Shown piece by piece: positions 16,189 to 22,060 of a stretch of DNA of 22,837 nucleotides; position 1 is the first letter of the stretch; each line of letters starts with the position of its first letter. The notes beneath the pieces were generated by a model, which did not search any database, was not told where the DNA came from, and saw only the letters and a list, made by a program, of their open reading frames with translations. The translations under genes were made by a program, and so were the position numbers. Where the stretch lies: IMG/VR virus record IMGVR_UViG_3300000553_000208, positions 1,535 through 24,371 of that record; one strand, written 5' to 3'. Source of the DNA: a virus.

Positions 16189-17378
16189 CATCTGAATTTT
16201 AATTTATATACTCCAACCGCTGTTTTATTATATGCTGGCTTCTTTAAAGAATGGATGCTATATCTTAAAGCATCCATTCCATCATCATTTAATTTAACTG
16301 GTTCCTCTAAAATCCTATCTTTATCTGTCTTCCAACTATATAATTTATATTCTCTCCATAGATTAGTAGCATTCACATTCATAAAAATCTGTTTAGATTT
16401 AACAGTATCTATTCCAGCCTTTACATTTTTATCAGATGATCTAGCTTGTATATGATTCCTTCTTAATTCATCTATAATTTCCGGTCTAGCACTATCACAA
16501 AAAACTATTCTATTCGGTTCAACAACACTCTTTATTTTCGATATAACCTCACTTATTATTAATTTGGATTCATATATCATTTCATCAACAAAAACCCTTC
16601 CATCCTCACATAAAGAGGTTTTAACGAGTACTGTGGGGTGATTATATCCGAAGTCCAATCCATAAACAACATCAACTATCTTTTCAGGTAACTCAGAGTA
16701 CATCTTAAAGTGTGAATATATACGACTTGTTGCTGTTGGTGGCTCACCTAATGTATATATTTTATAATAATTCTCATCCACATTAATTAAATTTTCAATA
16801 TAATCAACCTGTTCTTTTGGAAGAAATGTGTTATCTTTATATGTTGATTTAATTAAAATCGATTTTGGATCTTTATTTATTAAATCATATATCCAATGTT
16901 CCGTATCACTCGGATTAAAGTCAATGAAAATCTTTCCAGTTGTTCTCATTGCTAGTTGTATAAACTCACCGTGCTCTATTTCATTAGCCTCATTACAAAA
17001 TAATATATTCCTTTTTTTACCTCTTAACTTTTGATCTTCAACCGTTGCGAAAAACTCAACCGTTGATCCATTTTTAAAAGTATAAAGATGCTCTGTCATA
17101 TTATGATTATTCTCATTATATAAATTTAACTCTTTTAATATCTCAAAAAAATCCCTCATAATAGATGTTCTTAAAGTTGGAAATGTCTTTCTAACCACCG
17201 ATACTGATTGCTTCTTAGTTAAACATAAAACTATTATCAATTGTAAAATAGAATATGATTTAGATGAACGAGATCCACCTTGATTAATTATAAATCTAAT
17301 TGCTGGATCTTCATATGCTTGTAAATTCTTTTCGAAAACTGGTGTGTGTTCAATTTGAAGTTCCATCTTGTTCATCAT
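16188..17378 (-). CDS. terL: Terminase large subunit
   Basis: The packaging motor ATPase-nuclease (396 residues, close to PBSX-type large terminases). N-terminal ATPase: Walker A GGSRSSKS (residues 34-41), Walker B-like NILFCNE with catalytic Glu130, coupling motif FIDFNPSD (151-158). C-terminal RNase H-like nuclease: GLDFGYNHPT with Asp242, VFVDEMIYE (263-270), IVFCDSARPE with Asp295, and DGMDALRY with Asp366/Asp369. All catalytic positions are present. It overlaps the small subunit by 29 bases. Three nearby Met codons (17378, 17375, 17366) could start it; I kept the first. Its stop overlaps the ATG of element copy C. Confidence 0.95.
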   Translation of the reverse strand: MMNKMELQIEHTPVFEKNLQAYEDPAIRFIINQGGSRSSKSYSILQLIIVLCLTKKQSVSVVRKTFPTLRTSIMRDFFEILKELNLYNENNHNMTEHLYTFKNGSTVEFFATVEDQKLRGKKRNILFCNEANEIEHGEFIQLAMRTTGKIFIDFNPSDTEHWIYDLINKDPKSILIKSTYKDNTFLPKEQVDYIENLINVDENYYKIYTLGEPPTATSRIYSHFKMYSELPEKIVDVVYGLDFGYNHPTVLVKTSLCEDGRVFVDEMIYESKLIISEVISKIKSVVEPNRIVFCDSARPEIIDELRRNHIQARSSDKNVKAGIDTVKSKQIFMNVNATNLWREYKLYSWKTDKDRILEEPVKLNDDGMDALRYSIHSLKKPAYNKTAVGVYKLKFR

Positions 17379-17802
17379 TTTTTATAACTTTAACTAATTT
17401 TATAGTTGTTATAGTTGTGTCTATCGATCCCGATAGATTTATATTCGTTTGATATAATCCTTTTAGTTTATTAATCTCTTTCTTAATCTCTAATTGTAAT
17501 CTTTTATCACTCTTAGCCGATTCATACATCGATTCCATTTCAGTTATAGTCTTTTCTAATGCTCCGATATGATGATTTCTTGATAATTCAGCAATATATT
17601 TACCAGTCTCTTCAACTATTTGATAGGCTGCTCTTTCTTTATACTTTGGCCCATTCGGATTATTCATCAAATAATCTAACATAGTCTTTGTACTCCAACT
17701 ATCTTTTAATCTATGATTAACCATTTTATTAATCAAGTCTTTTTTATCGTGTAATCTCATATTTTGTATATACTTTTTTAGAATGATTCTAAATAACATC
17801 AT
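17350..17802 (-). CDS. terS: Terminase small subunit
   Basis: A 150-residue protein directly before the large terminase and overlapping it by 29 bases. Residues about 36-70 form a helix-turn-helix-like DNA-binding part (SWSTKTMLDYLMNNP). Residues about 78-117 are a charged coiled coil (ALEKTITEMESMYESAKSDK), the usual oligomer region. The NINLSGSIDTT segment (120-130) fits the C-terminal part that contacts the large subunit. It should recognise the packaging site and load the motor. The start may be 17802 (MML) or internal at 17760 (MRLHDKK); I chose 17802 because element copy D ends 16 bases upstream, a spacing like that in copies B and E. It is the first gene of the late region. Confidence 0.82.
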   Translation of the reverse strand: MMLFRIILKKYIQNMRLHDKKDLINKMVNHRLKDSWSTKTMLDYLMNNPNGPKYKERAAYQIVEETGKYIAELSRNHHIGALEKTITEMESMYESAKSDKRLQLEIKKEINKLKGLYQTNINLSGSIDTTITTIKLVKVIKNDEQDGTSN

Positions 17803-17818
17803 TTTGTGCGGTAGCGCA

Positions 17819-17852
17819 TCTATTATATAATAGATTTTTGATGTTTTTTTTT
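17819..17852 (-). promoter_or_regulatory. Palindromic late element, copy D, before the terminase genes
   Basis: A9 (17852-17844), a 9-bp spacer, then the perfect TCTATTATATAATAGA palindrome (17834-17819). It stands at the border between the replication-side genes and the virion operon, so it is the natural place for the main late promoter. An ATG at 17855 opens the ten-residue ORF MKKKHQKSII. The preceding gene ends 14 bases earlier in a 20-bp sequence identical to one before copy E. Confidence 0.68.
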
Positions 17853-17868
17853 CATTTAATGTATAATT

Positions 17869-18111
17869 TTATATTCCTAAATCTTTTAGGATTTTTTCTC
17901 TTTTCAATTGTTTTACTAAAAATTTAGTTATTAAAGGATTTCCTTCTATATTAGGTTGTGATACGAAATATATATATTCTTCTCCTCTTCTATTAATATT
18001 CATATGTAATTGTTCATCGGGATATATCTCTTGAACCATTTCCAATAAATCTTTATAATCCCAAGTATGTGATAATATCATTTCAATTTCTGTTTTATTA
18101 TTTAAGCTCAT
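17869..18111 (-). CDS. Hypothetical protein (80 aa)
   Basis: An 80-residue acidic protein, MSLNNKTEIE..., with a predicted helix-strand-helix layout (WDYKDLLEMVQEIYPDE, then EEYIYFVSQP, then ITKFLVKQLKREKI). No catalytic, cysteine or membrane motif. It ends in KDLGI, like two unrelated proteins in this window. It stands alone between the replication gene and the terminase genes, with a GGGGAGACAAA/TTAATATATA motif upstream and element copy D downstream, so it may be transcribed separately. I do not recognise a family; a small regulator near the early/late switch is possible but unsupported. Confidence 0.7.
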   Translation of the reverse strand: MSLNNKTEIEMILSHTWDYKDLLEMVQEIYPDEQLHMNINRRGEEYIYFVSQPNIEGNPLITKFLVKQLKREKILKDLGI

Positions 18112-18130
18112 ATAATTAATTTATTTTTTG

Positions 18131-18160
18131 TATAGTATATATTAATTATTTTGTCTCCCC
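18131..18160 (-). promoter_or_regulatory. Early-region motif, copy 1
   Basis: On the minus strand GGGGAGACAAAA is followed by TAATTAATATATACTATA, 20 bases before the start of the 80-residue gene. The GGGGAGACAAA block and the TTAATATATA block both recur at 20091-20118. It does not fit the Bacteroidota -7 TAnnTTTG consensus, so a phage-specific or atypical promoter is inferred. Confidence 0.5.
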
Positions 18161-18168
18161 TTTAATTT

Positions 18169-19692
18169 TTATTCTATATTTTCTATAATTCCTATTATTT
18201 CAATTCCATCACCATAATCTTTATCTATTATTTCATCCTTTTCAATATATTTTGATTTAGGTTGCCAGTTATCCCATATATCTTCTTCATCTGTTATTAC
18301 TAATTTCATATCATTTGATTTTATTCTAACATTACATTTAAAATCTATACTATTAAAATATATTATAATTTCATTTCTAATTAAATCAACTTGTGATTTC
18401 TTAACTCTCATTGCGTCGTGTATAGGGAAAACTTCAAATCCTTTATTAAACAAATGATTTAATAATCCATCAATCATTATTAAACTTTCTGTTCTTTGTA
18501 ATAGATTACTAAATAATTTATAACCATTATCACCTTTAAATTTATCTATAAACTCCATTGTCTTAGGAAATATATTTCTTATAGAATCTTGATCTTGTTT
18601 TACTTTATCAAAAGCAACTCTAAACATTAAAAGCTTTGCTTCTTTTTCTGTTATATTAAGTTTATTTGATAAAAAATTATAAAGTGTTCCTTCTTGTGTA
18701 TGTTTAATAAAATCTTCATCTAAATCTTTATTTATAAAGGATAGTATAGAAAATTGGGCATTTGATATATCTAGTTCAACTAATTCTTCATTATCAAATC
18801 TTAAATATGTTAATAATTCACTCCAAGTATTTGTTAAATTATAATCTAATCTATTATTAGTTTCATTTCTACTAACTCTAAATATTTTATTTTCTATATC
18901 AAATATAGAATGATTATATACTCTTTTAAGATCAAATGATTTTCTATTAATAAATCCTTCAATAGTATCCATATAACATTTATCATTAAATTTTATTAAA
19001 TTAAGATTTTGTTCTTTTGCTTGTAATAAAGCTTTATCTAAACTATATCTATATATTCCATTTTCAAATGATACTGATACAAATTCATCTTTTATTTCAT
19101 TATCAACTTGAATATCTTCTCTCTTAACTTTAAAATTATTAATAACATCTTTTACTTCTGGAATGAAAGTTAATCTATTAAGTTGTTTATTTATATTGAG
19201 GCAACATTGAGGCAACATTGAGGCAGAATAAAAATCATCCTGAGGCAACATTGAGGCAGAATAAAAATCATCCTGAGGCAACATTGAGGCAGAATAAAAA
19301 TCATCCTCAAAATTACCCCTCTGAAACCCTTTATTCGCAATTGAGGCAACAAATATAGTAAGAGTTAAATGGTCAAATATTATTAATTTGGAAAATCTAT
19401 AACCTTTGGATATATTCTTCTTCTTAGAATAAGAATTATTAGTTTCTAAAATAGAATTAGAAATTAAATTATTAACTATTTCATAGGCATAATTTGAATT
19501 ACCTATTACTTTTCTAAAATAACTATTACTTAATGAAATGAAATTATTAAAGTCTCCACCTTGTTGTATGAAATTATTATAAATAATTATACATAAAGAA
19601 ATAGCTTTATCTTTCTTTGTTTGACTTGACCATTCAATATTATCAATTGATAATTTAATATTCTCTAAAATTGATTTAGGGTTCTGTTTCAT
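18169..19692 (-). CDS. Putative replication protein with family-A-polymerase-like palm motifs
   Basis: A 507-residue protein. Residues about 25-105 look like a winged helix (ISLSNSYFRKVIGNSNYAYEIVNNL, then ISKGYRF), as in replication initiators. Residues 130-162 are three perfect DDFYSASMLPQ repeats. The C-terminal part has polymerase-I-like motifs: LVELDISNAQFSIL (Asp308, motif A), AKLLMFRVAFDKVK (352-365, motif-B-like with Lys353 and Arg358) and FPIHDAMRV (His425-Asp426, motif C). Together these suggest an initiator fused to a polymerase or primase-polymerase palm. I know of no exact family, so the activity is inferred. It is expressed from a structured leader (19693-19826) with a duplicated AGAGGATATA, the clearest Shine-Dalgarno-like sequence in the window. 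Confidence 0.55.
   Translation of the reverse strand: MKQNPKSILENIKLSIDNIEWSSQTKKDKAISLCIIIYNNFIQQGGDFNNFISLSNSYFRKVIGNSNYAYEIVNNLISNSILETNNSYSKKKNISKGYRFSKLIIFDHLTLTIFVASIANKGFQRGNFEDDFYSASMLPQDDFYSASMLPQDDFYSASMLPQCCLNINKQLNRLTFIPEVKDVINNFKVKREDIQVDNEIKDEFVSVSFENGIYRYSLDKALLQAKEQNLNLIKFNDKCYMDTIEGFINRKSFDLKRVYNHSIFDIENKIFRVSRNETNNRLDYNLTNTWSELLTYLRFDNEELVELDISNAQFSILSFINKDLDEDFIKHTQEGTLYNFLSNKLNITEKEAKLLMFRVAFDKVKQDQDSIRNIFPKTMEFIDKFKGDNGYKLFSNLLQRTESLIMIDGLLNHLFNKGFEVFPIHDAMRVKKSQVDLIRNEIIIYFNSIDFKCNVRIKSNDMKLVITDEEDIWDNWQPKSKYIEKDEIIDKDYGDGIEIIGIIENIE
19208..19306 (-). repeat. Three perfect 33-bp tandem repeats inside the replication gene (iteron candidate)
   Basis: Units 19208-19240, 19241-19273 and 19274-19306 are identical. 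On the plus strand each is built of three 11-mers: TGAGGCAACAT, TGAGGCAGAAT, AAAAATCATCC. A further TGAGGCAACAT lies just before (19197) and a lone TGAGGCAAC at 19342, giving eight TGAGGCA words in about 150 bp. The repeats stay in frame (11 residues). They follow the DNA-binding-like N-terminal domain, as lambda O iterons do. Confidence 0.85.
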
Positions 19693-19718
19693 ATATCCTC
19701 TTTTATTTTATATCCTCT

Positions 19719-19826
19719 TTATTTACCGGGAGAGGAACCATAGGTGATCAAGCCTATGGAACCCGGATGAATTTTAAATCTAAACTCATAAACATATAAT
19801 CTATATATTAAACTTTTAAAATCCAT
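19719..19826 (-). CDS. Possible 35-codon leader ORF before the replication gene
   Basis: ATG 19826, after an A8 tract, opens a 35-residue frame ending at TAA 19719, 26 bases before the replication gene start. The peptide begins MDFKSLIYRL and ends THYGSSPGK-like (ITYGSSPGK). Its second half is encoded by the strong hairpin at 19726-19766, so translation would have to open that structure. It may be a regulatory leader peptide instead of a working protein. There is no known family, and no proof of translation beyond start context and position. Confidence 0.4.
   Translation of the reverse strand: MDFKSLIYRLYVYEFRFKIHPGSIGLITYGSSPGK
19726..19766 (-). promoter_or_regulatory. Structured leader hairpin upstream of the replication gene
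   Basis: On the minus strand CCGGG, TT, CCATAGG, loop CTTGATCA, CCTATGG, TTCCTCT, CCCGG form two stacked stems (5 and 7 perfect pairs) with an uneven internal loop. The unpaired TTCCTCT is complementary to AGAGGA, which occurs twice downstream (about 19712-19719 and 19696-19701) before the start codon. This could hide or release the ribosome-binding site. The hairpin is read directly; the switch is inferred. Confidence 0.6.
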
Positions 19827-19868
19827 TTTTTTTCAATATACCAAAAAAGGTGTGTTTTTTAGTATTTG

Positions 19869-20090
19869 TTATAAATTATTTTTAATTATTTTTACTAACT
19901 TAACAAGTTCATTTTGTTTATTGAATGATTTTTCTATCATTCTTTTATGTCTTTTAACATAAATCTTTTCATTATCTTTACAGGCACGGCAACAATATTT
20001 ACTATTGGATCTTTTATCATCCGATATTATATTATCACAGTTTCTATATAAACATTTCTTTAAAAATTCATTTCCATTCATTGCTTCCAT
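19869..20090 (-). CDS. Small zinc-finger-like protein (73 aa)
   Basis: A 73-residue basic protein with a cysteine pattern typical of treble-clef or zinc-ribbon domains: Cys13-x4-Cys18 (KKCLYRNC), then KYCCRAC (Cys33, Cys34, Cys37), followed by a basic helix with VKRHKRMI. This KYC-x-x-x-C-(K/R) end is common in small nucleic-acid-binding zinc proteins of phages and plasmids. The start may be Met1 or Met4 (MNGNEF). An early-region motif ends at the start codon. It probably binds DNA or RNA in regulation or replication; the target is unknown. Confidence 0.72.
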   Translation of the reverse strand: MEAMNGNEFLKKCLYRNCDNIISDDKRSNSKYCCRACKDNEKIYVKRHKRMIEKSFNKQNELVKLVKIIKNNL

Positions 20091-20118
20091 ATTATATATA
20101 TTAAATATTTGTCTCCCC
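20091..20118 (-). promoter_or_regulatory. Early-region motif, copy 2
   Basis: On the minus strand GGGGAGACAAATATTTAAT is followed by ATATATAATATG, so the AT-rich half runs into the start codon at 20090. It shares GGGGAGACAAA and TTAATATATA with copy 1 at 18131-18160. It lies in the 39-bp gap after the 59-residue gene, a proper place for a promoter. Confidence 0.5.
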
Positions 20119-20129
20119 TTAGAAAATAA

Positions 20130-20309
20130 TTATTCATAAATTGGTCCAAGGTGGTTAAATTTATATAATTTACCATCTTTAATAACTTCAATGGGATAAC
20201 CAGTGAATATAAAACCTAGTTTTAATTTACCTATAAATTCTTCAGCATAACCTTTTGGAATATAACCTTTATAGTTTAGTAATGCTTTCCATTGTTCTTC
20301 ATTTTCCAT
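20130..20309 (-). CDS. Small hypothetical protein (59 aa)
   Basis: ATG 20309 opens a 59-residue frame ending at TAA 20130. The protein starts MENEEQWKALLNYKGY and contains aromatic-rich segments (FIFTGYPIEVI, YKFNHLGPIYE). Its first 11 bases overlap the end of the preceding gene in another frame, the same tight packing as its neighbours. Without it there would be an unexplained gap of about 200 bp in a packed run. No membrane or cysteine motif, and no family recognised. Confidence 0.68.
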   Translation of the reverse strand: MENEEQWKALLNYKGYIPKGYAEEFIGKLKLGFIFTGYPIEVIKDGKLYKFNHLGPIYE

Positions 20310-20652
20310 TTAACAAATCATTATTTTTTATAAATCTTTCACTGAATATTCTTTTAATTACTTTTACATAATCATTTTTATATTGATTACTTAAAGTAAT
20401 TCCTTTTATAATATCAATAAATGATTCTGGATGCTTCTTACTACATTCACACCCTTTTAAACCCTCTAATTTTGATTTTAAGATTCTTAAAAATCCTGGG
20501 GTGAAATAATATTCATTTAAGAAGAAGTCTCTTCCAGAAGGTTTTAAATCAATAAATAAAACGATTAGTTGTTTCTTAATATCTTTATAGGTTTTTTTAT
20601 TTATTTTATTAGAATTAAAATTTATTTTAGATAATTTATCTTTTGTTATCAT
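20299..20652 (-). CDS. Hypothetical protein (117 aa) with a C-x-C-x3-H motif
   Basis: I start this gene at ATG 20652 (MITKDKLSKI), one base after the stop of the upstream gene. A longer version from 20712 would overlap that gene by 59 bases and add a poor, basic N-terminus. The 117-residue protein has a DLKPSGRDFFLNEYYFTPGF region and GCECSKKHPESF with Cys68, Cys70 and His74, a possible metal site. The neighbouring 95-residue protein also has a CxC motif (Cys48, Cys50). No family is recognised; the genes may act together. Confidence 0.65.
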   Translation of the reverse strand: MITKDKLSKINFNSNKINKKTYKDIKKQLIVLFIDLKPSGRDFFLNEYYFTPGFLRILKSKLEGLKGCECSKKHPESFIDIIKGITLSNQYKNDYVKVIKRIFSERFIKNNDLLNGK

Positions 20653-20653
20653 A

Positions 20654-20941
20654 TTATTTAATATTATTCTTTTTATTTGATTTTTTAGCAACAACATTAA
20701 CAACTTCCTCAATTACTTCATTTTTAAATTTATCTTTATTATTATTAGCGTGGTTAATAATTGCTCTCCAGTAATCTGATATACCAAATCCACAGCCACA
20801 GTTAGATAAAACTGGATATCTAGCATTTGGATTAATATATAATTTATAAAGTTCATATATTTTATTAATCTGTTGATTATTTGGATTAATAATCTTAGCT
20901 AGTTGTTGTATAGTTTCATAATCTTCTAGTGTATATTTCAT
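20654..20941 (-). CDS. Hypothetical protein (95 aa) with an NCGCGFG motif
   Basis: A 95-residue protein, helical at both ends (LEDYETIQQLAKII; KDKFKNEVIEEVVNVV) with a central NCGCGFGISDYWRAII motif (Cys48, Cys50). The start codon overlaps the upstream gene's stop as ATGA, and an AGGA sequence lies five bases before the ATG within that gene's LGI codons. I do not recognise the family. The CxC motif suggests metal binding, possibly with the product of the next gene. Confidence 0.66.
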   Translation of the reverse strand: MKYTLEDYETIQQLAKIINPNNQQINKIYELYKLYINPNARYPVLSNCGCGFGISDYWRAIINHANNNKDKFKNEVIEEVVNVVAKKSNKKNNIK

Positions 20942-21216
20942 ATTCCTAATTCTTTTAATTTTTTATCTCTCATAAACGATATATAATTAACATCACTGAT
21001 AATTAAACCATCAGATTCATACCATATTCCATCCACTTTAATGAAAGTCTTTTTATTAGAATGAAAAGTAACTGCTTTATTAACAGCATATAATTCACCT
21101 GTTGATGGATTTTCAACGATAAAATTATCTTTAATTCTTAAACCTTGTGATCCATCCAGGAAATATCTTGTTCCTTCAATGAAGTTATTATCTTCTATTA
21201 TACTTACTTGTTTCAT
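20938..21216 (-). CDS. Hypothetical protein (92 aa)
   Basis: A 92-residue, probably beta-rich protein starting MKQVSIIEDN, with segments GTRYFLDGSQGLRIKDNFIV, VTFHSNKKTFIKVDG and IWYESDGLIISDV. It overlaps both neighbours by four bases (ATGA), a sign of one translated unit. It ends in KELGI, the tail also found, with D for E, on the XkdF-like protease and on the 80-residue protein at 17869. No family is recognised. Confidence 0.68.
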   Translation of the reverse strand: MKQVSIIEDNNFIEGTRYFLDGSQGLRIKDNFIVENPSTGELYAVNKAVTFHSNKKTFIKVDGIWYESDGLIISDVNYISFMRDKKLKELGI

Positions 21217-21536
21217 TTCTTTTTATTATTTATTGGTTGAAATAATTCAATTTCATATTTACTGATGAATCTATTGTACCATAGTGATATAAAATAACTT
21301 CCACTAGCCATAAATATATTACCAGTGTATATTAAAGTGGTCCAAAATGAACAACATAAAAAACAATGGAATAGTTCTTTAACTAAACTAATGAATAAAG
21401 AATATAATCTATCTATTAATTGATTTTTAAATAGAGTGTTAGGGATTAAAGATAATAGTAATTGAATAGGTGAAAAGTTAGATATTACTTTACTTAATAA
21501 TAAACATTTACCTATTGTTAAAATTGTTTCTATCAT
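21213..21536 (-). CDS. Small membrane protein with a C-x2-C-C-x-FW motif (DUF1360-like)
   Basis: A 107-residue hydrophobic protein with likely membrane segments near residues 5-17, 22-33, 44-57 and 64-84, and a basic C-terminus. In the middle lies FHCFLCCSFWTTL (Cys58, Cys61, Cys62, Phe64-Trp65), similar to the cysteine-FW motif of DUF1360-type membrane proteins common in phages. The function of that family is unknown. It may be a membrane anchor or a lysis or exclusion factor, but no sequence feature decides. It overlaps both neighbours by four bases. Confidence 0.6.
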   Translation of the reverse strand: MIETILTIGKCLLLSKVISNFSPIQLLLSLIPNTLFKNQLIDRLYSLFISLVKELFHCFLCCSFWTTLIYTGNIFMASGSYFISLWYNRFISKYEIELFQPINNKKK

Positions 21537-22060
21537 TTTATTTGTTTATTTTTTATACTTTCTTTTATTTTTTCTCTGACTTTTTCAATATGTTTAAATA
21601 TAGTTATGTAATGAACACCAGTTGCTTCAGCTATTTCTCTAAGATTTAAATCATAATAATAATATAACTTAAACTGTATATAATGATCCACTTTTATTTT
21701 AGTTAAAACGCAATCATCTATAAAATCACCAAAAATATCTAAGTGTTTATTTCCATACTCTTCTTCAATTATTTCAAGTGATGAAAAGTCTGTGAAATTT
21801 TCTTTAATTTTATTATCTTTCCAAAAACTACTATCTTTATCTATCAGTTGGAATCGTATAATAGATATACAACTAGCAGTCATAAAGGTTGGTTCGGATC
21901 TGGATATAAACCAATCATCATTTTTATTTAAAATGATTTCTATAAAATGTTGTTTTAATTCATCTTTATTAGCTTTACCATTTTTATACGACATATGATT
22001 AATGTACTTGTTAATGGATGCGTCATTATAAATATTTTCAACGATTTCATTTTTATTCAT
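21533..22060 (-). CDS. Phage sigma-factor-like transcription regulator
   Basis: A 175-residue protein with a C-terminal helix-turn-helix like sigma-70 region 4: DHYIQFKLYYYYDLNLREIAEATG is the first part (residues 125-148, read as FKLYYYYDLNL then REIAEATGVH) and YITIFKHIEKVREKIKESI the recognition and following helices. The N-terminal half (DELKQHFIEIIL, 33-44) resembles the start of short phage or ECF-type sigma factors, though region 2 is weak. It likely redirects host RNA polymerase to phage promoters; the repeated palindromic elements before late genes are candidate targets. It could also be a plain HTH regulator. It overlaps its neighbours by four and eight bases. Confidence 0.66.
   Translation of the reverse strand: MNKNEIVENIYNDASINKYINHMSYKNGKANKDELKQHFIEIILNKNDDWFISRSEPTFMTASCISIIRFQLIDKDSSFWKDNKIKENFTDFSSLEIIEEEYGNKHLDIFGDFIDDCVLTKIKVDHYIQFKLYYYYDLNLREIAEATGVHYITIFKHIEKVREKIKESIKNKQIK

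Noticed and set aside
17819-17834. Palindromic elements as terminators
   Set aside because: The stems are nearly pure A-T, have almost no loop and no U tract follows in the direction of transcription. Their place before starts fits a promoter or operator better.
19840-19856. Hairpin ACACC-TTTTTT-GGTAT as a terminator after the zinc-finger gene
   Set aside because: The stem is only five bases with one mismatch and has no U tract after it.
20653-20712. Longer start (20712) for the 117-residue gene
   Set aside because: It would overlap the upstream gene by 59 bases, while ATG 20652 comes one base after that gene's stop, as is usual here.
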